From positions 227,342-291,341 of the forward strand of contig CAJJDN010000029.1 of the NCBI GenBank assembly GCA_905182985.1: a stretch of DNA of 64,000 nt. The letters run 5' to 3'. The notes beneath the pieces were generated by a model. The model did no database searches. It was not told the DNA's origin and worked only from the letters and a program-made list of their open reading frames with translations. Origin of the DNA: Paramecium sonneborni (Eukaryota; Ciliophora; Oligohymenophorea; Peniculida; Parameciidae). Position 1 is the stretch's first letter. Each line of letters starts with the position of its first letter. Position numbers and translations under genes: made by a program. Below are positions 1-11,872 of the stretch, in pieces.

Positions 1-1096
1 AAATTTGATTGAATCCATTTGATTATAAAATATGATTAATGAATAACTAATGCATCAATTAGATGTAAGCTTTTCTACTTTAATGATTCTTTCTTAAGCC
101 AACCCCCCTTAAACAATCTAAATGTCTCTTTAGTATCTCCAGACCAGAAATGTTAACAAAAAGTAATATCTTCATCAAAACAACTTTATCAATTCAAAAA
201 GATTTGTCAAGGGAATCGAAAGAATCTAATCAACAAGGATAGAATAAATATAATATTAATATATTCAAAATCATGATTAAAAAAATTTAACAATCAATTT
301 TAATATTTAAATTCCTTTATTAATCTCGAAGAATTTTTTAAAAATTTAATTAAAATGCATAACATAAAATAAAAATAGATACCAAAGCTCTTGACAGAAT
401 AAACTTAATTATCTTTTGAATTAGTTAAAGTCTTTGAAATAATGAATTGAAACAAGAAACACTTATCATATTTCATAAGAAAATTAAATTATTCTAACAA
501 AATCTTTAAATTCTTTTAATTGATTCATAACATAGATTTCTACTAAACTAGGTTTTTATTCAATTTTTATAAATATTTATTAAAATCTTTATCTTAGAGT
601 GTAAATTAAATATGCAACTTTTGAATTTTAAGAGCAATTTTAAAATCCTTAATCTGTTAACGAATTCTGGCTTAATTTTAAATATAAATAATTAAAGTTA
701 GTAATCTAGATATTTATTCACCTAGGCTAAATATTTTAGAAAAGAAAGTTTATTTTCTTTCATTTCTAAATTTTATTAGAATTTAAGAAATTCTAAATTC
801 TTTAAAGAAGTAGTTATACATATTCTAAAGCTATCCTTATCAGTTAAGGATTTCACATTAAGGTTAGAAAAAAAGTATTAAAAATAACTGAATAAGGGTC
901 TCTGTTTAGGATATCTTAAAGCAAATATTAATTTTATATTGTGCAAAAGAAATCTAAATATTTAAATAGTATATACTTTTTAGTTTGATATCAATCATCT
1001 TTATGGGAAAATAAAATCAATTAATTTAAAGAAGATCTTGACATTGATATCTAAAAAAAGTAAATAAAAGTGATAATTAAAATGCTTTATAAATTA
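1..1096. other. AT-rich stretch with no recognised gene
   Basis: No frame on either strand gives a convincing protein even with TGA as the only stop. The sequence is made of A/T runs and short TGA-bounded frames. It lies downstream of the phosphomannomutase gene and may belong to a gene further left. Confidence 0.4.
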
Positions 1097-1863
1097 TCAA
1101 ATTTGTAAAAATAATTCATTTAAATACTTGATTGTCTCTTAAGGATTATTAACTTATTATCCAATTGTTCTTTCATGAATGTAAATTTCATGATCATTTC
1201 CCCCTTCAAATGTCTTATCTCCAAAAAAGTATACTTTTTCAAAATCATTTAAGAATTGGAGACAATAAGTTTTATCCCAACCTTTTGGAAATACATCAAA
1301 ACTAATTTGTCCACCGATTGAATATTTGAAGTTTAAATCTTTAAACTCGTTCTCTAATTTTTCAATCAGTTACTTTCTAACTTAATGTTCTTTATCATAT
1401 TATTCAAAATCATCACGCTCTTATTATGAGCAATTTCTACCAATTGGTGAAATATTAATCATCCCATTTCTATATTCTATAAATGTACCTCTTTTTAATG
1501 GTAACTCAATCTAAGATAATTATAAAAGAGTAAAATTTATGAACTTCTATAATTAATTTTCGCCCACAAATTTATTTAATGATTATGTATGGAAATGCTC
1601 TCCATTCTTAAATGAATGTAAACCATTTTCACTAAATACATAATCAACCATATCAATTACTAATTATAATATTCTTTATAATTACCATCTTATCCCACCT
1701 AATCTTTTATTTTGTGATAATCAGATCCTCCAACTATTCCAACATAATGCAATTTACATAGTTACTTCAAAGTTTCAAGCATATTTTATTCTATCTTATT
1801 CCTTGATTTTGTGAGAGTCCCATCCACATCAAATAAAATTATCAATTATTTACTTCTAGCCAT
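1097..1863 (-). CDS. PMM: phosphomannomutase (PMM, HAD family)
   Basis: Converts mannose-6-phosphate to mannose-1-phosphate in the cytosol, feeding GDP-mannose for glycosylation and GPI anchors. The 246-residue product has the usual eukaryotic PMM length. The HAD nucleophile motif [11 protein letters not shown] is at residues 11-21 (Asp12, Asp14), followed by VGGSD, the sugar-binding signature [39 protein letters not shown] and the Mg-site motif [14 protein letters not shown]. One 26-nt intron (1660-1685) interrupts the codon after GQD; removing it restores 247 codons including TGA at 1097-1099. Many in-frame TAA/TAG codons are read as Gln. The next gene to the right is over 800 bp away. Family assignment is secure. 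Confidence 0.95.
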
Positions 1864-2700
1864 CATATAGAATAATAATTATATTATTTTAATACTTTTA
1901 ACATTTACATAAATCAAATTAATAATTATACGTGTCCTATCATAAGAAAATATTTGTTTAACGGATATATCATATTATTTTTTTTCGAATTCACATTTAA
2001 TTTAATTCAAACTATTTTTCATATTAAATTAGTTTATAAACAAATGTTTAAAAGGCATTTGATTATATGAGTATATCGATTTTCTTAAAAATCTTATGAA
2101 TCATAAAAAAACTTTATAAAATGATAGATCTTACAATTATAATTCTATAAAAGAGGATAAAAAAATTGCTTAATATACTACTGTTTATTTTAAATCAATT
2201 TAATCCATTTACATTAATTTGTAACATTATTTTGAATAATTTATCATTGAAAATCCAATATAATTATGCATAGATAATTATCAGAAATAAAAATATCATG
2301 AATAATAAAATTTAACATAATCATTTAAAGGTTTAATAGTATTTGACTAAATTTGAATGATAATCATATTACTAATGAGTTTAAGCTAATAAATAGATCA
2401 TGATTAATATTTTATAAAATACAAGAAACAAAATGAAGGATAATAATAAAACAATATAAGTTATTGAAACAAAATACTAAAATAATCCTGAAAAAAAATA
2501 TATTTAGAAATTTAGATTATATTCAAACCTAACTAAATATTTGATAAATTATCTAAATATATCTTTGAGAAATATTAGAATATTAATATAATAAATAATA
2601 AAATTACAGTTTATAGGATTATTTTGAATTATAAATCTTGATAATAAAATTAAAAAATAATATACATATTTCATATTGAATATAAAATAGCATTAATATA
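1864..2700. other. AT-rich intergenic stretch
   Basis: About 840 bp between the PMM start and the stop of the next minus-strand gene. I see only short frames and A/T runs. It should hold the PMM promoter, but no motif can be named. Confidence 0.4.
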
Positions 2701-4963
2701 TCATACTGGGAATCTTGAAAGCCCCTTAAGATCTTCTCTTTTAACATATCTTTTTCCTGGAGTTATACCATTTTCAGCTTGAATTAATAATTGTTCATAG
2801 ATTTAATCTCTTCTTTCTTCTTCCCATGCTTTCATCTTATCCTTTTAAGATTCAATGGCTTCATCAACTGTTTTTTTATAGAATGCTGCTCTTTCTTTAG
2901 GTTTCATAGAAAATAGTTCTGTTTAATCAAAAATCAATAATTTCCAATCTTATGTAGCCATAACTGATTATTATAGTTATAATTATGCTCTAGGTTTACC
3001 ATTAACAGTAGTTCTTGGAGTATTTAAAACAATGGCAATTCTATGATCTGGAAGTGTAATATTGAAAAAGTAGGTATTATTCCAATTATAATATGTTTTC
3101 CAATCATATTATAAATGAGTATTAAGATCCTAAAAATATAAAATATATAAATTACAATTTAAAAGTCAATAATTTATTAATCTAGATGTTATCTTTCAGT
3201 TCTATTAGCTAAGAACATATTTTCAGCATTTTAACATGCCTCTTCAAATGGCTTCATATTCCAACTTGGATAAAATTATGTTATATAGAATTTAGCTTAT
3301 TTGAAAGCAAAATAATTAGCTAATGGAACATATTCACTTTTAGTTGCCACATTTTTTAAGAAATTAGACCAAATTTCCTAATCATTAACTTAATTAAACA
3401 TAAGGCCGTAAACTATATTCTATAATTCTGAAAATGTAAATTTTAACATATTCTCTTTTACCCAATTTAAGAATATAGGATTTTGGGCAAATTCAGAATT
3501 AATAGCTGAATATGCATAATAAATCTTAAGAATTTAAATTAAATAATTACTCTAGATTTTTCTAAGTGTTCATATTAGTCAAAATATTTTAAAACAAATT
3601 ATTCTAAGTATTTGTATGTTTCTATAGTTCCAGCTTGAATTCCATTATTTCCTTTAGAGAGAGCATATAAGATATGAACTAATTAATATTCATCTGGTTC
3701 TTATAATTAATTTTCTAGTAGAAAGATTAAATCATTAAAATCTAAATATAAAATTAAATTAAAATACTTGGTACTTTTAAAATAGAGATACCTAAAAGAA
3801 TTCTTGTTATATCATCCATATTATATTTTCCTTCTTTTAAAGGACCTACAAAAGAATTCATAACACTTAATCTATATTTATCATTTGCTGTAACATCAAA
3901 GGATTAAGCTCTTAAATGTTTTTTTGGTAAATTATTAGCAATGGAATAAAAGGCTTAAGCTAATTTTGCATGATTATTTTAATATTAAGGTAATAAAGTT
4001 ATAAGGTTATCAATTAATACTTTAGCAAATTTATCATGATTAAATGTTCTAAACGCATAAAGTGCTTCAATAGTTTAATCAACATTTAACTTTTCTTATG
4101 AAACTAAATTATAAATTAAATTATGTAATTCATAACTTCCTGCTTTAGGATAGGTTGTTGCTAATCCTCTTTTCAATAATATTAATTCATCAATAGAATA
4201 ATGATGAATTTATGGTTTAACAATATTTTCAATAATTTCCCAGATTTTATATATATCCTCTTTGTATAATAATTCATTTTAGAGCATCCATGCTATTTTA
4301 GGCATTTCTTTAAAATTTGCTTAAGAGACTGCTTCTTTAAGTTTAGTAAATTGATCAGGTAATTTTTTATAATGATCTTCAATGAAATAGTTAGGATGAT
4401 AAACTAATAATAATGATTATAGAATTACTTCTTGAAAGTTAGAGTGTTGAAGCCTATTTAATTTCTTAGATAATATCTTTAATTTCACTATGAACAGAGG
4501 GATTAGAAATAAAATTATTTTTTCTTTAGTTATATTCAGCAAATCGTGGACTTCTATAATTAAAGAACAAATCTTTAGCAATTAGTCTTTCAAAATATCT
4601 AATTGGAGGATTTTCACCCCATAATTCATCTACTTATTCTTCTTATTATTCTTAAATAGTAGTTTAGGCTTTTTTGTATCTGATAAATTCATCTCTTTAA
4701 AGTTTTTATTTAACATATTTTCTTAATGGTGCTGTATATACTTATCTAGAGAAATATATTAAAAATTACCTTGGTACAGGAACAGTATTTTTATCAAAAA
4801 CATAGAATTAAGTCTTTTTAGCATTAATGTCAGGGACTTTGACATCTAATAATTTATATTTCTTATCCCCTTTATCTTTTGAGAAAACAGTTTTTTATTC
4901 ATAATAGACATAATCTGATTTAGCATCTTTTTCTTTTACAAAGTGTAATTTAGAGCTAACCAT
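2701..4963 (-). CDS. RAP-like protein, possibly organellar RNA-binding
   Basis: Removing five small introns (24, 31, 26, 26 and 26 nt) gives 710 codons ending in TGA at 2701-2703. The middle is a helical-repeat-like region with phrases such as EALYAFRTFNHDKFAKVLID and AKLAQAFYSIANN, reminiscent of FASTK/octotricopeptide repeats. Near the C-terminus a segment around QDWKLLIFDQTELFSMKPKE resembles a RAP domain (aromatic/hydrophobic strand, then a short basic helix). RAP proteins usually act on mitochondrial RNA. This is inference from pattern, not a firm family match. The N-terminus (MVSSKLHFVKEKDAKSDYVY) is not an obvious mitochondrial targeting peptide. It is divergent from the GINS gene at 5028. 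Confidence 0.6.
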
Positions 4964-5027
4964 TCTATCTAAACAGAAATATTGTCGTACACAATTTCTT
5001 AACATTAAATTAAATTTATATATTTTA

Positions 5028-5638
5028 ATGTATTACAATATTGATGATATTTTGTGTGAAGATCATCTTGTAGAATGTAGATTAGAAGTTGATTTGTATA
5101 AGGGAATATTTTTAGATAAAGAAGCACATATAGAAGATGGAAATTTATAAAGAGGACATGTTATGAAATTACCATTTTGGATGGCAAAAATAATGTCTGA
5201 ATAAGAATATGATGGGATTTAATTAGTATAAGTTGAAATATTGGAAATATTTGAAGATGAAATATAAAAACATTTAGATGCAGATCCAACAATAGTGAAT
5301 CTTAAATAATATTCACCTTATTATTATTAATTAGGATTTAAAATGGCTGATATGATTCCAAATGAAATTAGATTAGAAGGATTTAGAGGAGCAAATAAAC
5401 TTAGAGAAACATTAATTGAGACTCTAAAAAAGAGGTATGATATAATGATATAAGATCAATTTAGGTGATTTTTCAATTAGTTTAATCCAAATTAGAAGAA
5501 TTGAATATATTGACTGAAGATGAAAAATAAAATTTCTATCTATCTAAAGGAATCAAATTGTAATATGAAAAATGGGAATAAAGATTGACTAGGAGATAAA
5601 AAAATGATATCCCTAATAAAAAACTTAAAGAATTATGA
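5028..5638 (+). CDS. PSF3: GINS complex subunit PSF3
   Basis: Subunit of the GINS tetramer of the CMG replicative helicase, acting at nuclear replication forks. The protein opens with YYNIDDILCEDHLVECRLEV, then a B-domain-like segment and the PSF3 hallmark KLPFWMAKIM (LPLWLA in animals), followed by ADPTIVNLKQYSPYYYQLG and a helical C-terminus. A 20-nt intron (gtatgatataatgatataag) after ETLKK restores 197 codons ending with TGA at 5636-5638. The length (196 aa) matches the family. It starts 64 bp from the divergent RAP-like gene. A CDT1-like factor lies elsewhere in this window, but linkage of replication genes here is probably chance. Confidence 0.85.
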
Positions 5639-5773
5639 ATCCCATTAATTATTTTATTTATTTATTAAATTTATGATTAAATGTAAAAGGTAATAGGTTG
5701 TTCTCATTGCTAAGGGGAGATTAAATGTTCAACCAATGTTTATACCTATTAGATATATGATTTATAAATAATC

Positions 5774-6441
5774 TCAAATTATCTTAGCCATTTCTATTGT
5801 ATAATAATAATATGCTAATCCATATACTATTATTACAAATACAACATATGACATTAAATATCCATTTATCTCATTCTGAATCACTCTAATTGAACCTATA
5901 CTCAAAAATATAAATCTAAAATTTATGTATCAAAATGTACAATCCTTATGTTATAACTTTAAATACAAGAATTAATTTTCTAGTATTTGAAAATATTATT
6001 TTTGAATTCTCTGGAGTCACTTACAAATCATACTAAAATCTATTAGTTATTAATGATAAAATAGTTAATAAAATAAAAAAAAATGAGCCAAGAGTAGGAA
6101 TTGCTAACAAAATTATTTTATCGCCAGTTGCTGTCTATTCTCCTAATGCATTATAAAAAATAGGAATTTCTATATCAAGCTATCATACTACATTAATGAA
6201 ATACTTAATTATATAATTATGCAAAGAATACCCACATCAATATTAATTCTATTAATGCCACACCTTCTAAAATCAAATCAATTGCGTCATATGGAGGTAT
6301 AGGTTATTAATCAGTATAATATCCCTATGAACCACCGAGGAAAAATGGAACATATTTCTTCCCTTAATAAAGAATAGTTTCAACGGGTAAATGAGAATCC
6401 TCTTTTAAAAAATTACTTTAAGATCTATCCTAATTAATCAT
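5774..6441 (-). CDS. DUF1648/SdpI-like membrane protein
   Basis: Multi-pass membrane protein of 205 residues after two 25-nt introns are removed. Residues 50-80 form a first hydrophobic helix (ELILMWVFFAQL). Then comes the DUF1648-like motif IEIPIFYNALGEQTATGDK, where bacterial SdpI-type proteins have IPIHWNASGE. Three more helices follow (LLAIPTLGSFFFILLTILSL, LVFKVITQGLFIFLSI, YVVFVIIVYGLAYYYYTI). SdpI-type proteins are membrane proteins of uncertain role, some linked to immunity against secreted peptides in bacteria; nothing here shows such a role. The start at 6439-6441 is the first ATG of the frame. It converges on PSF3 with 135 bp between stops. Confidence 0.65.
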
Positions 6442-7051
6442 TTTAATAATAATTATTTAAATTCTTTAATTATAAGCAATATTTTAATATCATATATCTC
6501 TTACATATTCTTATATTACATTTTAACTAAAAAACACCTTTTATTATTAATTTTGGACATCTAAAACTCATTTTCTTTGATATCAAAAATAAGCATATAA
6601 TTAAATATCTTATTTGCAAAGTATTAATAAAACTAATCAAATAATTTTTAACATAAAAAGTTATTATTTTATTTGAAATAATCGATTAATAAGAATTTTA
6701 TATTATGTATATATATTAATCAAATTTAATAAGATTTTTTATAATTATCTGATCTTGTGAACACTTATCAGTATATATTACTTTAAATTTTCTTTTAATA
6801 TTTAGAATATTTGAAATTAGAATATTATAGATCATTATTTTCATTATATATTTTTAACAATATTATGTTAAAATGGTAGGCCTGTATGCTTATTATACCT
6901 TATTTGAGCTATGATAGAAAATGATCTATTTATTTTTAGGAGGAACTATAATTTTTAAATAAAAAGAATGTCTTATTACCTTTTATAGTGAATTCCAAAA
7001 AAATTTGTTTCTGTCAAAAAACCTTAATATAAATCTTACAAAATTTTTCAA

Positions 7052-7410
7052 TCAACCATCCTCTATTTCAATTTTTATGATTAATTATTGTCGATAAATT
7101 TATTAATTAATGTTAGAATGTATTTTCTGGCATATGATTCTTCTATGATCTAGAAATCTTAATGGTATTGATAGATATGAAATTTTATATAATTTTGATA
7201 ATTCAAAAATATACATAGAAAAAGTGATTCTATTTAAATTGAAGCTTCTCCTACATGCCAGGCTTTTTTATTAAAATTACTTTTGGATTATGTCTAATTA
7301 TTTTCATTATGACAGATTTAGAGAACATCTTTGAATTTTTCATTTTTTAGTTTTAAATGTTCATTCTTAATAAATGATGAATAGGATAAATTGTAATCTC
7401 TCTAAAAAAT
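7052..7410 (-). pseudogene. open coding-like relic
   Basis: A TGA-free minus-strand stretch of about 115 codons ends with TGA at 7052-7054. It has protein-like composition, for example KKAWHVGEASIQIESLFLC and EESYARKYILTLINKF. No ATG or plausible small intron connects it to a start. Just upstream, a short frame starting MFNAYNTRILL is in another phase. I read this as the remnant of a dead gene, or one exon of a gene whose structure I could not solve. The rest of 6442-7945 shows nothing further. Confidence 0.3.
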
Positions 7411-7945
7411 AAAAATCTTAAGATAATTATGAAGGCATTAGTTCAAATAGAATCAATAAAATTCTTGTATTATATGCATTAAACATGATTTATTAATACT
7501 AAGGTTCTTTATCAAGGTCAATAATTTTATATTGATATATATACCATTTTTAGAAAAGTGATTATGTAAATAATATTATTTCATTTATTTTCTTTGTAAA
7601 TTAATAGATTTTCAGAATATTTATTATTTCTTTCTTTTTTCTTATCCATTCCACTTACATTCCTATGATTTTAATTTAATTTCAATTTTTTCCTTAAAAA
7701 TCCTCTCAATCATTCATTTAATGTTAATTGATAGTATTTCTATATGGCAAAAAACATATTACTTCAAATAAGAATCGCCAGTTTTTTTAAACTTTTATAA
7801 AAATCACAACATTGAACTTAATAAAAAATGAATTATTTTTTTCCCCTTTATTAAGAAAGCATATTGCTTTGCTGAATACATAATGAAATGTTTCAAATAA
7901 AATAATTCAAAACTGTAATAATGTTTAAATATATATAGAAACGAC

Positions 7946-8512
7946 TCAAATATTTTTCAGACAATCTTCAATTACTTGTGTAAAACTTTACAAAAAACAT
8001 TACATCTTTTCTTTTGCTTCTTAAAAAAGCTAACTATTATCTATTAATGCTGAAATTCTTTATTCTTCAGGCCAAATTTTTATAATTTTTTTTCCCATAA
8101 CTCGTTTTTATTTGTTATTAATAATAAGCTCTTCCTCAATTTCTTTTGGAATTAGAAAGGCTTCTGAGTTTTTCAGATTTTTATAATAACGATTCTTTAA
8201 CATATTCAATGTTTTTCCAGGAAAGTACTTAGTAATCTTTTAAAATTTGGGGCCTAATTTTTTAACAAGAAGTAACAGAATTCGATCTTCCTCTGGAGAA
8301 AATACAGATTTAGATGCTTTTTTATTTAAGCTTAAATAGCTTTGTTATTTCTCTTTTATGTATTTGTAAAGAGTGCTGCTCCTGTCTTTGTCTCCATAAA
8401 GAAAACCTTTTCTTCTTTAACGAGATATTTTTTTTTGTTTGGTTTTTGAAATAGTGGCATTAGTTTCTGAGCTTTGAGTAGCTTAGTTGAAAAAGAGAAT
8501 AGAATTAGACAT
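7946..8512 (-). CDS. single-Myb/SANT-domain protein, copy A
   Basis: Intronless 188-residue basic protein. A Myb/SANT repeat lies at about residues 70-113 (FSPEEDRILLLLVKKLGPKF, then PGKTLNMLKNRYYKNL), with the helix-turn-helix pattern of a DNA-binding Myb repeat. A conserved block KDRSSTLYKYIKEKQ precedes it (residues 42-56). The N-terminus is Ser/Thr/Lys-rich. A paralogue sits about 1 kb downstream on the same strand (9534-10136) with the same layout. Nuclear DNA binding is inferred from the fold; targets are unknown. The start at 8510-8512 is the first ATG and gives 189 codons to TGA. Confidence 0.75.
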
Positions 8513-9533
8513 TTAATCTAAATCATTCACTTCCAAAGAGTCTTCAAATAAGTGTTAAAGGGAGATGATCATGTTAATTTAATTTATCAATCTCACTCCA
8601 AAATATCTTATTTATATAGTATTAAAAGATAATTAGCACAGTTTAAAATGGTTGAAAACGTTAATAAAATTAGAATAACTGAGAGCCATTAATTTTAATT
8701 AAAGACTTTAAAGTTTAATTCATATTAATTTCTAATTAATTTTTATTGATCGTGTTGAGGGAGGTTTTTTAGTTAAAATAATAATTAATTTACAAAAACA
8801 CTCGACTCTAGTAAATTAATTTTAATTAGTGATAATTATTATCAATTTTAAAAAAAAAGCATCCTATATTACATATTCATTTGGCAAACTAATAAGTACC
8901 ATTCAATATCCAAAATTATAATGATGCGATTAAAGCTGGAAAAATTGATAATAAATTATTATATAAACATGACTATAAATTGTATTAAAATTATCAAAAA
9001 TTTCTTGCTTTACTTTATAATAAAAGTCTTATCAATATTTAATTAAATAGAAATTCAAATATTTGTAATGAAATTATTTAATTAAATATAAATAAATTAT
9101 AAAGTTTTATATACAATTATTGTGAGAGCTGTTATTTTCAAGCTTTGCTTTAGATATAATTTATCATTTTTAAAATAATGATTTTGAATAGATATGGTTT
9201 TATTCTTTAAGAATAATGGATTTTTAGAAATAAAAAATCTAATTGAAGAATTAGTTAGAAATATATTTGAGCTAGTTTTAGAAATTCTAGCCGAATAGAA
9301 ATTTGATTTATTTATTTTTTCTAATGTTTTTAAACACTTATTTATTATGAATCAAAGATTTGATTCTATTTTTATTTTAAATTGGGGAAACTTTACAATT
9401 AATAGAAATTTAGAGGAATTACGCTAAAAAATGTATGCTAAATGAAAAACACAAGAAACTGTAACCTTATAGAATGCTTAATTTTATAATATCTATTATG
9501 TTTTACAAAAATAAATTTAAAAAATTCATTTTG
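8513..9533. other. AT-rich spacer between Myb paralogues
   Basis: Roughly 1 kb with no convincing frame on either strand. It must contain the promoter of copy A and the 3' end of copy B. Confidence 0.35.
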
Positions 9534-10136
9534 TCATTTTTTGCAATTACTAATGACTAATTAAAATGAGGTAAAAAATGTGTGCAAAATTTCTTTAGCT
9601 TCTGGAAAAAGAGGACTTTATTCTATCAGAGAGTTCATTTATTTATGTTGTGGCCATTAATTTAGAATTTTTCTGCCAATAATCCTTGACTCATTATTAC
9701 TTTAAATAAGTTCTTGTTCGATTTTTTTAGGAATTTCTTGAGATTCAATGTATCGAAGAGATTTATAGTATCTATTTTTAATCATATTGACAGTTTTTCC
9801 AGAGAAATATCTTGTTATTTTATCAAACTTAGGTCCTAATTTTTTAACAAGCAAGATTAGTATTCTATCTTCTTCTTCAGAGAATTAGGATATTTGAGCT
9901 CGAGGTTTATAATTAAGATAGGCTTTTTGCTTTTCTTTAATATATTTATAAATCGCACTGCTTCTATCTTTTTAACCATATTGAATAGTTTTTCTTCTTT
10001 ATCTGAACTATTTAAACTTAAAAATTCCATCTTTAAATTAGGAATGTGTTTAATGATGGAATTCAGTTTAGTAAGAGCATTCTTCTTAGTTGGAGTTTAA
10101 ATTAGAGTTAACTTATTTGGAGATTCTAGAAATCAT
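9534..10136 (-). CDS. single-Myb/SANT-domain protein, copy B
   Basis: Intronless 200-residue paralogue of the 7946-8512 gene. It shares KDRSSAIYKYIKEKQKAYL, then the Myb repeat ISQFSEEEDRILILLVKKLG and FSGKTVNMIKNRYYKSL, and a similar acidic tail (EIPKKIEQELI against LIPKEIEEELI in copy A). The N-terminal 50 residues are Asn/Gln/Ser-rich and differ from copy A. The tandem, same-strand arrangement points to a local duplication. Start ATG at 10134-10136, stop TGA at 9534-9536, no intron. Function is inferred only as DNA binding. Confidence 0.75.
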
Positions 10137-10291
10137 TTCGTTTTAAAAAAATATTTAATCCTTTCTTTTTCTTCGTATCTCACTTAAATTATAATCTATA
10201 TCATCATATATATTTAATTATGAATTTATTTCTTATTATTGTTACTTACCAATAAACTAACATTTTTTGCTTGAATTTTTCAACAACATTA

Positions 10292-10821
10292 ATGTTTTTC
10301 AATTTTTCATTAAATTTTTTAGATTATAAATTCTTTTAAGAGGAAGAGATAATAAATAATTACGTCAAAGATAATAAAAATTAGGAAGGCAAGCCCTAAA
10401 AATTTTAATTACTATATGAGGATTTAAGAAATAGAGATGAAAATTTTAACTAATTATCTGACTAATTGTTAATAAAATTAAAAGAGTTTATTTAGATTAA
10501 TTTGACTGAAAATTAGAAGGCAGTTTTAGGACTTAAAAAATAAAAAGAGAAATATAGTTTCCAAAAAAAACTGGCTTACTTAATTAAGATAGAGTAGATT
10601 GTTTTATGCATTTGTATTAAACTATATTTTTATAAATTAATCGATTTGTTTAAAATTTAAAGTGAATAAACTAAAACTTATTAGATTCTGGATTTGGAAA
10701 ATCAACTTTGGTTTTTAGTATAAGATTGAATAAAATAATCAAAAACATTTAGGGTAGCTGTGATAATAAACCAAAGAAAATCTGTTATATTGAAATTGAG
10801 ATTCTTGAAAATTATAATTGA
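10292..10821 (+). pseudogene. relic of a P-loop (STAND-like) NTPase gene
   Basis: A TGA-free frame of 146 codons (10292-10729) encodes a Lys/Glu/Gln-rich, coiled-coil-like segment (LYEDLRNRDENFNQLSDQLL, KQKEKYSFQKKLAYLIKIEQ). Overlapping its end in another phase is a Walker A motif, LLDSGFGKSTLVFSIRLNK (GKST at about 10696-10707), ending at TGA near 10821. No small intron joins the two frames. The order coiled helix then GxGKST followed by ICYIEIEI resembles the start of NACHT/STAND NTPases, which are numerous in ciliates. I read it as a decayed gene, possibly truncated by the assembly join just downstream. Confidence 0.35.
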
Positions 10822-10904
10822 TTTATACAATAGGAACCAAGAATCCAAATTAGATAAATAATGATTTAATTTTCTAAAATAAGTTAAGAATTTATTTAAC
10901 TATA

Positions 10905-11871
10905 TTGTTTATTAATGAATTTAAAAGGTTATGATTTAAATAATTATTAAAATTAATCCATTATAATAGTCAGGTTGAATTCTTTTAAATTCATAATAAT
11001 ATCATAGATCGATATGCTAGTGATACAAGGATAACATAATTAAAAATTCTAATTGACAGGAGTTTATATTTAAAAATACTTTCTATATGAACTTAATAAT
11101 AAAAATATAGATTGAATAGGTTCTAATAAAATTATCATTTCTATCAATTAGTAGAAATCTTTTAACAACTTTTTCAACCAAACTTATATTATCTTAAAAT
11201 CTTGAGAAAATGTAGGGAGGGTACATCTTAAAATAAAAATTGCCATATAATACTAATAAATTAAAATAAAATTTAAAAGAAAGATAAAGAGGAATTTTAG
11301 AAAGGAATTGAAAATTTTGTATGCTGACATAAAACTAAATTTTGAAAAAATAATGATTAACTATAAATTATATTATATAAATATAAATTAATTAACATGG
11401 ATTCAGGAGGTGCAAATACTTTTGTTGTAGAACCTAAGGATGAAGAAAAGTGAATTTTGAATTCTTATAATTAGATTTTATCCTGCTAAAGTGAGAAAGG
11501 TAATTTAAGAAATAATGGATGAAAAATTAAAAAACGAAACTTATGATGCTAACAACACTCCTAATTTGGCAGAAGAATTAGTAAAAAGAATTAGAAGCAA
11601 AGTAAGAGAAAGTAAATTAATAATTTCAATAATTCTAAAGCAATAAAAATGCCAAGATTTAAAATTGCTGTTTAAGTTGTAATAGGAGAAATTAAAGGAT
11701 AAGGATGTAAAGTCACTTCGAAAAATCTTTGGGATCCAACTTGGGACAATTATGCATCATATGCATTTTAAAATGTATTTCTTCTTTATACTATTTATTT
11801 ATAGGACACTATATATGGAGTGGCTATTGTATTTGGAGTCTATTATGAATGAAATAACATTTCTAATATTA
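10905..11871. repeat. 967-bp direct repeat, copy 1
   Basis: As far as can be read, it is identical base for base to 11873-12839 (offset 968). It includes 490 bp of upstream sequence and the whole Tctex-type dynein light chain gene. The copies abut at a single N at 11872. Perfect identity of non-coding sequence and the N mark this as two contig ends carrying the same sequence rather than a biological duplication. Confidence 0.9.
11397..11852 (+). CDS. Tctex-type dynein light chain (copy 1)
   Basis: Dynein light chain of the Tctex1/DYNLT family, a small homodimer at the base of cytoplasmic or axonemal dynein intermediate chains. The 123-residue protein reads MDSGGANTFVVEP, then FYPAKVRKVIQEIMDEKL, LAEELVKRIRSKV, PRFKIAVQVVIGEIKGQG, LWDPTWDNYASYAF and finally IYGVAIVFGVYYE. 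These are the helices and C-terminal beta strands of the fold. Three introns (25, 29 and 30 nt) are removed to give 124 codons. The DYNLT2B/TCTEX1D2 subgroup is likely because of the LWDP-D and AIVFGVYYE strands. An identical copy lies at 12365-12820; probably only one exists in the genome. Confidence 0.85.
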
Positions 11872-11872
11872 N
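11872..11872. other. single N, assembly join
   Basis: The only ambiguous base in the window. It lies exactly between the two copies of the 967-bp repeat, so it marks a scaffold join where overlapping contig ends were not merged. Confidence 0.9.
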
